From assembly GCA_024401555.1 (NCBI GenBank), contig JAKSKV010000029.1, positions 1 to 40,071 on the forward strand: a stretch of 40,071 bases of DNA. Reading direction: 5' to 3'. Under the pieces are notes generated by a model. That model saw only the letters and a list, made by a program, of their open reading frames with translations. It was not told the origin of the DNA and ran no database searches. The position numbers were made by a program, and so were the translations under genes. The DNA comes from Paludibacteraceae bacterium (GTDB lineage Bacteria > Bacteroidota > Bacteroidia > Bacteroidales > Paludibacteraceae). Shown in pieces: positions 17,678-24,407 of this stretch; the stretch's first letter is position 1; every line of letters begins with the position of its first letter.

Positions 17678-18316
17678 GCGAAGAAGTCGAAATATTACGT
17701 TGTTTGGGTAGGAAAGGAGACGGGTGTCTTCCGCTCTTGGACGGAGTGCGAGCTGCAGATCAAGGGTTATCCGCAAGCGAAATACAAATCCTTTGAAACG
17801 GAGGAAGAGGCTCTCGTGGCCTACCGCAGCGGTCATGAGGATTATCTCTCCAATAAAGTGGTCGACATGTCTCAAATCTATCCTGATTACCGTAATTTGG
17901 TGTCGGGAGGTCCTGATTTGGAGGCGTTGGCTGTGGATGCGGCTTGTAGCGGGAATCCAGGTAAAATGGAGTACCGAGGCGTCTATCTTCGTTCCAGAGA
18001 GGAGATCTTCCATTTAGGGCCGTTGGAGCAGGGAACCAACAACATCGGCGAGTTTCTTGCGATTGTCCATGCGCTTGCGTTGATGAAGCAGCGGAATATG
18101 ACGTTGCCGATCTATTCGGATAGCGCCAATGCGATCTCGTGGATCAAGCAGAAGAAGTGCAAGACCAAGTTGGAGAAGAACGACAAGAACGCTCCGATCT
18201 TCGACTTGATCGTCCGTGCCGAGAAGTGGCTCAAAGAGAATACGTACACCAATCAGATCCGAAAGTGGGAGACCCGCGAGTGGGGCGAGATTCCTGCTGA
18301 TTTCGGAAGAAAATAG
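17675..18316 (+). CDS. rnhA: Ribonuclease HI with N-terminal viroplasmin-type domain
   Basis: RNase HI cuts the RNA strand of RNA-DNA hybrids. The 213-residue protein begins with a caulimovirus viroplasmin-like hybrid-binding domain (about 6-50, YYVVWVGKETGVFRSWTEC) and continues with a type 1 RNase H fold (about 80-213). The four acidic catalytic residues can be assigned as D88 (VDAACSGNPG), E126 (NNIGEF), D149 (IYSDSANA) and D209 near the C-terminus. Translation starts at GTG, supported by a near-ideal Shine-Dalgarno. It is followed closely by gldA. Confidence 0.94.
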   Translation: MAKKSKYYVVWVGKETGVFRSWTECELQIKGYPQAKYKSFETEEEALVAYRSGHEDYLSNKVVDMSQIYPDYRNLVSGGPDLEALAVDAACSGNPGKMEYRGVYLRSREEIFHLGPLEQGTNNIGEFLAIVHALALMKQRNMTLPIYSDSANAISWIKQKKCKTKLEKNDKNAPIFDLIVRAEKWLKENTYTNQIRKWETREWGEIPADFGRK

Positions 18317-18327
18317 AGATAGGGAAT

Positions 18328-19299
18328 ATGTCCATAACAGTAGAACATTTGTATAAGAGTTACGGCAAGCAATTGGTGCTGAACGATATCAGTTTCGCCA
18401 TCAAGAGCGGTGAAATCGTTGGTTTCCTTGGAAACAACGGTGCCGGAAAATCCACCACCATGAAGATCATTACTGGCTATCTGAATGCGGATAGCGGTCA
18501 TGTGGATGTCTGTGGCGTGGATGTGGCGAAGGATCCGTTGGAGGCGCATCGCCGTATCGGATATTTGCCGGAGCATAATCCTATTTATCCGGATATGTAT
18601 GTGCGTGAGTACCTGCGTTTTGTGGCAGGTCTTTACAAGATAGGCAAGGGCGCGGATGAACGTGTCGATGAGATGATCGAGCGTACGGGTCTCACCCGTG
18701 AGTATCGGAAGAAAATTGGCATGCTTTCCAAGGGATACCGTCAGCGTGTCGGCTTGGCGCAAGCCTTGATCCCCAATCCGGAGGTCTTGATATTGGATGA
18801 GCCTACTACAGGTCTGGATCCTAACCAAATCGATGAGGTGCGTGAATTGATCAAGGAGGTGGGACGCGAGAAGACCGTTATGCTCTCCACTCATATCATG
18901 CAGGAGGTCTCTGCGATCTGCGACCGTATCATCATCATTAACCAGGGAAAAATCGCCGTGGACGAGAAGGAACGTGCGGTGGTTTCCTCCCATGAAGGAA
19001 ACGATTTTGTCGTTGAGGCGGAGTTCTCCCAATCGCAATCTTTGGAGAGCTTGAAGGGGTTGGAGAATGTCATATCTGTCACTGAATCGGGTCTCAACAC
19101 CTATCTGCTGCATTGCGCCAAAGATGAACGTGCGCATATCTTCAACTATGCGGTAGAGAATCATGTGGCATTGTTGACCTTGAAATTGCAGGAGAAATCA
19201 ATGGAGGATGTCTTCCGTGACTATACAAAACAGAAAGAAAATGGCGGAAAAAATACAGAAAACGAATGCGGCGAGGTTGCTCGACAGCAAGAAGATTAA
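18328..19299 (+). CDS. gldA: ABC transporter ATP-binding protein, GldA family
   Basis: The 323-residue protein is the nucleotide-binding subunit of an ABC exporter. It shows Walker A GNNGAGKST (35-43), the signature region LSKGYRQRVGLAQAL, Walker B VLILDEPTTGLDP, and the switch histidine in STHIM. Overall it matches GldA, the ATPase that works with membrane subunits GldF and GldG in gliding flavobacteria. Neither partner gene is in the window, so its transported substrate and actual role here are unknown. Its 3' end overlaps the start of the next gene by 59 bases in another frame, a large but plausible overlap. Confidence 0.9.
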   Translation: MSITVEHLYKSYGKQLVLNDISFAIKSGEIVGFLGNNGAGKSTTMKIITGYLNADSGHVDVCGVDVAKDPLEAHRRIGYLPEHNPIYPDMYVREYLRFVAGLYKIGKGADERVDEMIERTGLTREYRKKIGMLSKGYRQRVGLAQALIPNPEVLILDEPTTGLDPNQIDEVRELIKEVGREKTVMLSTHIMQEVSAICDRIIIINQGKIAVDEKERAVVSSHEGNDFVVEAEFSQSQSLESLKGLENVISVTESGLNTYLLHCAKDERAHIFNYAVENHVALLTLKLQEKSMEDVFRDYTKQKENGGKNTENECGEVARQQED

Positions 19300-19729
19300 A
19301 TATGAATTAATTCCTTATGTGGTGGACGAGTCCGATTTGAGTGCCATCCATGTGGCGGCCCAGTTGGAGGAACCTATTGAGTTGGTGTTCAAGACATTGG
19401 TACTGCGAGGGGATAAGACTGGCATTTTTGTTTGTGTCATTCCTGGTGCCGAGGAGGTGGATTTGAAGAAGGCGGCCAAGGTCTCCGGCAACAAGAGTTG
19501 CGCGATGATCGCGATGAAGGAACTCTTGGGATTGACAGGTTATATCCGTGGCGGATGTTCTCCTTTGGGAATGAAGAAAAATTTCCCTACCTACATCCAC
19601 ACGACTGCTCCTGATTATGATTATATCTATGTCAGTGCGGGTATGCGTGGTTTGCAGATTAAGATGACCCCCCAAGAGTTGATCAGTTGTTGCTCGATGA
19701 CCGTGGCAGATTTGATTGCGGTGGAGTAA
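19241..19729 (+). CDS. ybaK: YbaK/EbsC-type aminoacyl-tRNA deacylase
   Basis: This 162-residue protein is a YbaK-type trans-editing domain, which hydrolyses mischarged Cys-tRNA(Pro) or similar misacylated tRNAs. Family features are TNAARLLDSKKIKYELIPY at the start, FKTLVLRGDKTGIFVCVIPG with the conserved catalytic lysine, and GYIRGGCSPLGMKKNFPTYI. The frame is open back to 19208, but the family N-terminus begins at the ATG at 19241 (MAEKIQKTNAARLL). That start overlaps the gldA 3' end by 59 bases. Confidence 0.92.
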   Translation: MAEKIQKTNAARLLDSKKIKYELIPYVVDESDLSAIHVAAQLEEPIELVFKTLVLRGDKTGIFVCVIPGAEEVDLKKAAKVSGNKSCAMIAMKELLGLTGYIRGGCSPLGMKKNFPTYIHTTAPDYDYIYVSAGMRGLQIKMTPQELISCCSMTVADLIAVE

Positions 19730-19748
19730 ACTTAAATATTGTCTAAAT

Positions 19749-20471
19749 ATGATTGGGAATACAGAATTGTTACATGTCGCTTTGTCCCTTTTGGCGGGTG
19801 TCCTATTGGTGGTCGGTTTCATGATCAACAATACGTGGTCGCCGCTTCTCTATTCCTTGGGGTTGATGGCAATGGTGGTGCTGGTACGTTTCACATGGGT
19901 GCAGCAGGCCAGTTGGGTGAGTGTTATTAAATACCCCGACAGCCCCTCTAACGGAGTCATTTTGTGCAAACTGATTGTGTCGTTAGTTGTGCAGCTCGCC
20001 ACCATTTACTACGCCTCTAAGTCTGGATATCCCATCTTGGGCGCCATTGCGTTCGGACTCAGTGCCTATGGTTGGATGTGCGAGGAAGCGTATATTCCCA
20101 ATAGCGATCCTGCCGGCAACGGTATGGCGAAAGCTTTTGACGAGATAATCAATATCGCCGCATCCGTCATATTAGCGCTCATATTTTACTTTGTGCAGAG
20201 GCGTGTGCAGGGAAAGTACACGTTGGAGGTCTCTGTGGCGGTGATCGCCCTCTATTTCATGTGCAAAGTTTTCGGTGGCTACTACAGCAGAACGGTGGGA
20301 AGAGCTGCCGAGTATGAGAGGAGCGAGGAGGAGCGGTGGGAAAAAATAAGGAAGAAAAGAGAGGCTTCGAAACAAGATGGCGTTCGAGATAGCATTGCGA
20401 TGCAAGAGGCCTTCGTAGATGAGGTCTTCGTAGATGTCGATTCGGACGAAGATGCGAAAGAGGAAAAGTAG
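19749..20471 (+). CDS. Integral membrane protein of unknown function
   Basis: The 240-residue product has about five or six hydrophobic helices (near 8-25, 30-47, 70-88, 92-102, 130-148 and 158-172). They are followed by a charged cytosolic tail rich in Glu, Arg and Lys, with a short repeat FVDEVFVDV encoded by a 15-base imperfect direct repeat near 20410-20440. I do not recognise a characterised family. The ATG at 19749 is preferred over an upstream TTG in frame at 19716, which overlaps ybaK. It is the last gene of the plus-strand run and is followed by a bidirectional terminator. Confidence 0.75.
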   Translation: MIGNTELLHVALSLLAGVLLVVGFMINNTWSPLLYSLGLMAMVVLVRFTWVQQASWVSVIKYPDSPSNGVILCKLIVSLVVQLATIYYASKSGYPILGAIAFGLSAYGWMCEEAYIPNSDPAGNGMAKAFDEIINIAASVILALIFYFVQRRVQGKYTLEVSVAVIALYFMCKVFGGYYSRTVGRAAEYERSEEERWEKIRKKREASKQDGVRDSIAMQEAFVDEVFVDVDSDEDAKEEK

Positions 20472-20542
20472 GATTAAGAATGACTATGAATCTGGCATAG
20501 ACTGACTACCGCAAATGCGGTTTTAGGTGTTATCTGATAAAA

Positions 20543-20578
20543 AAAATCCATTCAAGAGCTCAGTCCTGAATGGATTTT
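20543..20578. terminator. Bidirectional rho-independent terminator
   Basis: A perfect 12-bp stem (AAAATCCATTCA, 20543-20554, with TGAATGGATTTT, 20567-20578) has a 12-base loop. T-rich DNA follows on the plus strand and eight Ts follow on the minus strand. It lies between the convergent membrane-protein gene and glsB and serves both. Confidence 0.88.
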
Positions 20579-20594
20579 GTTTTTTATGGCGGGT

Positions 20595-21569
20595 TCAGCA
20601 AATCTTGCCGTAGCCGATCCCCATTTTATCTTGGTTCAACTTCTCCTCCAAGTAGGTCTGCACATGGCGGACGCGTTTCTCCTCAAAGATCTCCTCGATG
20701 GTGATCATAAGTCCGGTCTCCAACACGTCGCCGAATTCGTCGTTGATGCAGGATCCGAAGGTCTTCATGGTAGGGGAGAGCGACATGTAGGCATTGATGA
20801 GCGGCGGGATGTTGTGGCCGAGTAGTTTGATCTGCTTCTTCAATATCGCATAATCCTCCTTGTAGGAGCCTCCGTTGAAGCATTGTGCCACCGCCTCCCT
20901 GCCTTCGTTGAATTCCACTGGTATTTTAGGGAAAATCAAATGGTCGTTGTCTGGGAAGTACTTGCGCATGAAGTACATGATGTAAGCTCTCGCCTCGTTA
21001 CGGAACGATGGGTAAATCGTGGCCTTCCCGAAGAAATACTTGGTCTGTGGAATGGTAATCATAAGTGCGCCCAAACCATCCCAAAGGTTGTCCAACGCAT
21101 AAAGACTCTTGGCGCCCATGCGGGAGGATTGGTATTCGGGGCGTACGAAAGATCGGCCCAATTCGATGGTGTAGGGGAGATAATCTTTGATGAATTCTTC
21201 CGAATAGGCGAATAGGTGGGAAGAGGTGAGTTTGGGCGTTCCATCCTCAAAGAAGGAGACTTCTGAACCATGGAGGTAGCGGTAGCCGCCGATGATCTCC
21301 TTCTCCTCTGGGTTCCAGACGATTAATTGGTGGTAAGGGCGCTCCATCGTGTCGTATTCGTCGATGTCGCAAGCAATTCCCGCACCGCCTCCGGACGCGC
21401 GGAAAGAAATTTCGCGCAGACGGCCGATCTCCCTCATGACATTGGGGGAGTCGTGGTGTGTGACGATGTAAATCTCGTTGTCACCCTTGTTGGTCTTGCG
21501 TAGCATTTTGTCTTTTGTCAGTTCCGCTACTAATAGTTCCGTGGGAATCGGAGCGATGATCTCTTCCAT
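20595..21569 (-). CDS. glsB: GlsB-like N-acyltransferase (glycine lipid synthesis)
   Basis: The 324-residue protein is a GNAT-fold acyltransferase of the OlsB/hemolysin family. It has the conserved segment GRLREISFRASGGGAG near 48-63, YDTMERPYHQLIVW, and ELGRSFVRPEYQ. In Bacteroides thetaiotaomicron GlsB N-acylates glycine with a 3-hydroxy fatty acid to make lyso-glycine lipid, which GlsA then O-acylates. The two genes sit together here on the minus strand, glsA first, separated by 39 bases, which strongly supports this assignment over the related ornithine lipid pathway. It likely acts at the inner membrane face using acyl-ACP. The bidirectional terminator lies just downstream. Confidence 0.88.
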   Translation of the reverse strand: MEEIIAPIPTELLVAELTKDKMLRKTNKGDNEIYIVTHHDSPNVMREIGRLREISFRASGGGAGIACDIDEYDTMERPYHQLIVWNPEEKEIIGGYRYLHGSEVSFFEDGTPKLTSSHLFAYSEEFIKDYLPYTIELGRSFVRPEYQSSRMGAKSLYALDNLWDGLGALMITIPQTKYFFGKATIYPSFRNEARAYIMYFMRKYFPDNDHLIFPKIPVEFNEGREAVAQCFNGGSYKEDYAILKKQIKLLGHNIPPLINAYMSLSPTMKTFGSCINDEFGDVLETGLMITIEEIFEEKRVRHVQTYLEEKLNQDKMGIGYGKIC

Positions 21570-21608
21570 TTATTTCGCTTTTTCGTTTCTTGGGGGAGAG
21601 CTTCGTTG

Positions 21609-22436
21609 CTATAAACTGTATGTGACCTCTTTTAGCCATTCGGCCCATTCTGCTTCGCTCTTCTCTTGTGTGAACGTTTCGTATGGTATAGGTTTGCCTA
21701 CTTTGATAGTGAATGTTTTGTTTTTCTGGTTGAAAAACTCATCCACAAGGTACATCATTTCGATGTTGACCTTGATTCCAAGTTTTTTCCTATAATAGGC
21801 TAGGTTATAAAAGAACGCCGAGTTTCTCCCCTCAAAAAACAAAGGTACAATATTTCGTTGATATTGCGTCGCTTTTTTTACGAAAGTTTTCTTCCATTCA
21901 TTGTCTTTTATCGTTCCGTCCTGTTGACGTCTGGAACATTGCCCCGCTGGAAAGAAAAGAATCGCGGCGTCCGACTCGCAAGCTTCGTTGATGAGTGCTC
22001 CGGTATTCTTGGCCTGTCCGCCTGTCTTGCTGATGGGGATGAAGTAATCTTTTAAGTTGTCGATGTACATAAGGAAGTCATTCACAGGGACTTTCAGCTT
22101 TGGGTAGTGGGCGGTAAGCACCTGGATGAGGGCGATTCCGTCGGCGCCGCCCAATGGGTGGTTGCAGGCGAAAATGACCTTCGGGTCGTCTGGAAGGTTC
22201 TCCTCTCCGATAATGTTAAACTGGATGTGGAAGTGGTTGCGGAGAATGGCCTCGGCGAAATCACGTCCTTGGTATGTTCCGTAATTGCGGAAAACATAGT
22301 TTATTTCATCTTGGTGAATCACCCTTTTGATATAGTTGATGATGAATTTTGGAACCTTCGGCGCGATTTTCGGAAACTTCGCCGCCAAAATTTTTTCGAT
22401 ATTGATCTTCTCTGTTAATGAGTTTTCGCTCCCCAT
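21609..22436 (-). CDS. glsA: GlsA-like O-acyltransferase (glycine lipid synthesis)
   Basis: This 275-residue acyltransferase belongs to the PlsC/LPLAT superfamily. Its catalytic block NHPLGGADGIAL has histidine and aspartate separated by five residues, a spacing shared with OlsA/hemolysin-type relatives. A second family block is FFPAGQCSR, followed by VPLFFEGRNSAFFY. GlsA adds the second fatty acid to lyso-glycine lipid made by GlsB, yielding a phosphorus-free membrane lipid. It is upstream of and co-oriented with glsB. A GGAGG lies just before its ATG. It diverges from the mraZ promoter across a 195-bp spacer. Confidence 0.87.
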   Translation of the reverse strand: MGSENSLTEKINIEKILAAKFPKIAPKVPKFIINYIKRVIHQDEINYVFRNYGTYQGRDFAEAILRNHFHIQFNIIGEENLPDDPKVIFACNHPLGGADGIALIQVLTAHYPKLKVPVNDFLMYIDNLKDYFIPISKTGGQAKNTGALINEACESDAAILFFPAGQCSRRQQDGTIKDNEWKKTFVKKATQYQRNIVPLFFEGRNSAFFYNLAYYRKKLGIKVNIEMMYLVDEFFNQKNKTFTIKVGKPIPYETFTQEKSEAEWAEWLKEVTYSL

Positions 22437-22463
22437 TTTCCTCCACTTTTAGTATTTATGATG

Positions 22464-22471
22464 CAAATATA
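22464..22471 (-). promoter_or_regulatory. Probable -7 element for glsA-glsB
   Basis: On the minus strand TATATTTG fits the Bacteroidota -7 consensus TAnnTTTG and would give a leader of about 21 bases. No good TTG is found at the expected -33 distance, so the call is weak. Confidence 0.4.
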
Positions 22472-22567
22472 GCGTATTTTCCTATGAAATCCGATACTTT
22501 GACGGGTGGTTGAATTTGTTTGTAACATGTTGAAAAATAGTGGAAGTGGAGTTAAAAAAAAGTGAAG

Positions 22568-22582
22568 TGGGGCATTGTGGGG
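22568..22582 (+). promoter_or_regulatory. Two-box MraZ operator
   Basis: TGGGG (22568-22572), five bases, then TGGGG (22578-22582) fit the TGGGN-N5-TGGGN direct repeats bound by MraZ in Escherichia coli. The spacer contains the TTG of the mraZ promoter -33 element, so bound MraZ would block polymerase. Autorepression is inferred. Confidence 0.65.
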
Positions 22583-22605
22583 GAAAAGTAAATGTTATAT
22601 CTTTG
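22575..22605 (+). promoter_or_regulatory. Promoter of mraZ and the dcw cluster
   Basis: TTG (22575-22577), 20 bases, then TATCTTTG (22598-22605) match the Bacteroidota promoter consensus. Initiation near 22612 would give a leader of about 20 bases. No other clear promoter or terminator is seen in the cluster before 39696. Confidence 0.75.
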
Positions 22606-22631
22606 TATCATTCGAAATAGACTGCAGAAGT

Positions 22632-23087
22632 ATGCAACAGTTTTTAGGTAACATAGAGGCTAAGTTGGACGCGAAGGGACGTGTGTTTGTTCCTGCGGCT
22701 TACCGCCGTTCTCTTGAAAAAGAGGGCGATGGCAAGCTGATCTTGCGCTTGGACCCGGTTACCAAATGCGTGAAGTTGTATCCTTCTTCCGTTTGGAGCA
22801 AGCTCAACGAGGAGTTCACCTCCCACCTCAACATGTGGAACAAGAACGACCTTCGCTTGTATCGCCAATTCACAGCCGGAGTGGAGGAGGTGGATTTGGA
22901 TGCCAGCGGACGTGTCCTTCTCCAGAAAAAACATTTGGAGGCCATTGATGTCACAACGGATGTGCTCTTTGTGGGTGTGGGCAACTATTTCGAGGTTTGG
23001 AGCAAGGCTAACTTCGAGACTGATTTGTTGGGTGATGAGGACTTCTCCGAGGCGTTGCAAGAGAAGATGGGTAACATAATGTTTTGA
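22632..23087 (+). CDS. mraZ: Transcriptional regulator MraZ
   Basis: MraZ is the DNA-binding repressor heading the division and cell-wall cluster. The 151-residue protein has the expected two AbrB-like repeats, each with the DxxxR motif: D13-R17 (DAKGR) and D90-R94 (DASGR). The family forms rings that bind TGGGN repeats, and two such repeats lie on its own promoter. The frame is open upstream to 22575, but that extension covers the promoter; the ATG at 22632 gives the normal family length and N-terminus (MQQFLGNIEAKLDAKGR). Its stop overlaps the rsmH start (TGATG). Confidence 0.96.
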   Translation: MQQFLGNIEAKLDAKGRVFVPAAYRRSLEKEGDGKLILRLDPVTKCVKLYPSSVWSKLNEEFTSHLNMWNKNDLRLYRQFTAGVEEVDLDASGRVLLQKKHLEAIDVTTDVLFVGVGNYFEVWSKANFETDLLGDEDFSEALQEKMGNIMF

Positions 23088-24007
23088 TGGATATGGAGAA
23101 CGTTTATCACACACCGGCGCTTTTGATCCCTTGTATGGAGGGGCTCTCCATTGATCCAGATGGAACTTATGTGGATGTCACCTTTGGAGGAGGAGGCCAT
23201 TCCCGAGAGATTTTGAGTAGATTGTCTGCTAAGGGACGACTTCTCTCTTTCGATCAGGATTTGGATGCCGCCAAGAATGCTTTCGATGATCCCCGTTTCA
23301 CCTTTGTGAGGGGGAACTTCAAGCATCTCTCTAATTTCCTCAAATATTATGGAGCGGAGAAGGTGGATGGCATATTGGCCGATTTGGGTGTCTCTTTCCA
23401 TCACTTTGATGATCCAACCAGAGGATTCTCCTTCCGTTTTGACGGAGATTTGGATATGAGGATGAATCAGATGGCGAGATTCTCCGCCGCTGATGTGTTG
23501 AATGATTATGAAGAGGACCGACTCGCCACCATTTTTAAATTGTATGGAGAATTGGATGGCGCAAAGCGTTTGGCTGCTGCTGTCGTGAAGGCGAGAGGTT
23601 CGAAGAAATTCCGCAAAGTGTCTGACCTTTTGGAGGTAGCCGATCCGTTGGTGGGTAGGGATCGTCAGAAGAAGGACATGGCGAAGGTGTTCCAAGCCAT
23701 CCGTATCGAAGTGAACGGAGAGATGGATGTGTTGAAGCGCTTTTTGTCGCAGACGGTCTCTTGCTTGAATCCTGGCGGTCGTTTGGTAGTCTTGACCTAC
23801 CATTCGTTGGAGGATAGATTGGTGAAAAACTTCATGCGTGCGGGCAATATGGAGGGAAAGGTGGAGCAAGATTTCTTTGGAAATAAGTTGTCTCCTTTCA
23901 GATTGGTGAATAATAAGCCGATCGTTCCGGATGCGGAAGAGATTGAGTCGAATCCGAGGTCTCGCAGCGCTAAGTTGCGTATCGCGGAGTTGATGGGTGA
24001 AAAATGA
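23087..24007 (+). CDS. rsmH: 16S rRNA (cytosine1402-N4)-methyltransferase RsmH
   Basis: RsmH (MraW) methylates N4 of C1402 in the ribosomal P site using S-adenosylmethionine. The 306-residue sequence has the hallmark VTFGGGGHSREIL loop (G34-S39), DGILADLGVSFHHFDDPTRGFSFR, the inserted helical domain, RIEVNGEMD and the C-terminal NPRSRSAKLRIAE. The ATG at 23087 overlaps the mraZ stop codon; an alternative ATG lies two codons downstream at 23093. Its place after mraZ is the usual dcw order. Confidence 0.97.
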   Translation: MDMENVYHTPALLIPCMEGLSIDPDGTYVDVTFGGGGHSREILSRLSAKGRLLSFDQDLDAAKNAFDDPRFTFVRGNFKHLSNFLKYYGAEKVDGILADLGVSFHHFDDPTRGFSFRFDGDLDMRMNQMARFSAADVLNDYEEDRLATIFKLYGELDGAKRLAAAVVKARGSKKFRKVSDLLEVADPLVGRDRQKKDMAKVFQAIRIEVNGEMDVLKRFLSQTVSCLNPGGRLVVLTYHSLEDRLVKNFMRAGNMEGKVEQDFFGNKLSPFRLVNNKPIVPDAEEIESNPRSRSAKLRIAELMGEK

Positions 24008-24028
24008 TGTGATATATATTATTAATGT

Positions 24029-24388
24029 ATGGCACTTGAACGACAAATAAACGGCTTGAAGGGTTTCGCCAAAATGGTGGGAGGCCCTCTCCAGGATCTT
24101 GTGTTGGGCAAAGTCTTCGTGAAAGACTTCTTGGTTCGGCAGTGGAGCATCCTTGTCGTTGTTGTGGCCGTGCTCTTTATTCACATCGCCCTCCGTTTCT
24201 CTTGCGAGGATCAGGTGAAACAGATTGACCGATTGAAGGTGCAGTTGGAAGATGTTAAGTTGGAAGCTTTGTCACGCTCTTCTGATTTGTTGGGTATGGG
24301 AAAGCAATCCCAGATCAAACGGATGGTAGCGGAGCGCGACTCATCTCTTATCCCTTCCGTGACACCACCCTATATTATCACTAAATAG
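24029..24388 (+). CDS. ftsL: Cell division protein FtsL (Bacteroidota type)
   Basis: This 119-residue bitopic membrane protein has a basic cytosolic N-terminus of about 38 residues, a single transmembrane helix (about 40-57) and a short periplasmic coiled-coil-like segment (60-85, DQVKQIDRLKVQLEDVKLEAL). The sequence is poorly conserved, as usual for FtsL, so the assignment rests on topology plus position between rsmH and ftsI. In the divisome FtsL, with FtsB and FtsQ, activates FtsW and FtsI; no ftsB is seen here. Confidence 0.85.
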   Translation: MALERQINGLKGFAKMVGGPLQDLVLGKVFVKDFLVRQWSILVVVVAVLFIHIALRFSCEDQVKQIDRLKVQLEDVKLEALSRSSDLLGMGKQSQIKRMVAERDSSLIPSVTPPYIITK

Positions 24389-24392
24389 GAAT

Positions 24393-24407
24393 AGGAGGTG
24401 ATTTATG
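24393..24407 (+). promoter_or_regulatory. Perfect extended Shine-Dalgarno of ftsI
   Basis: AGGAGGTGAT (24393-24402) is fully complementary to the usual 3' end of 16S rRNA, with the GGAGG core six bases before the ATG at 24405. This is exceptional for Bacteroidota. Confidence 0.75.

Noticed and set aside
22985-24184. 399-codon minus-strand frame over mraZ, rsmH and ftsL
   Set aside because: Antisense to rsmH with no recognisable domain; it has the same low-quality composition as other shadows.
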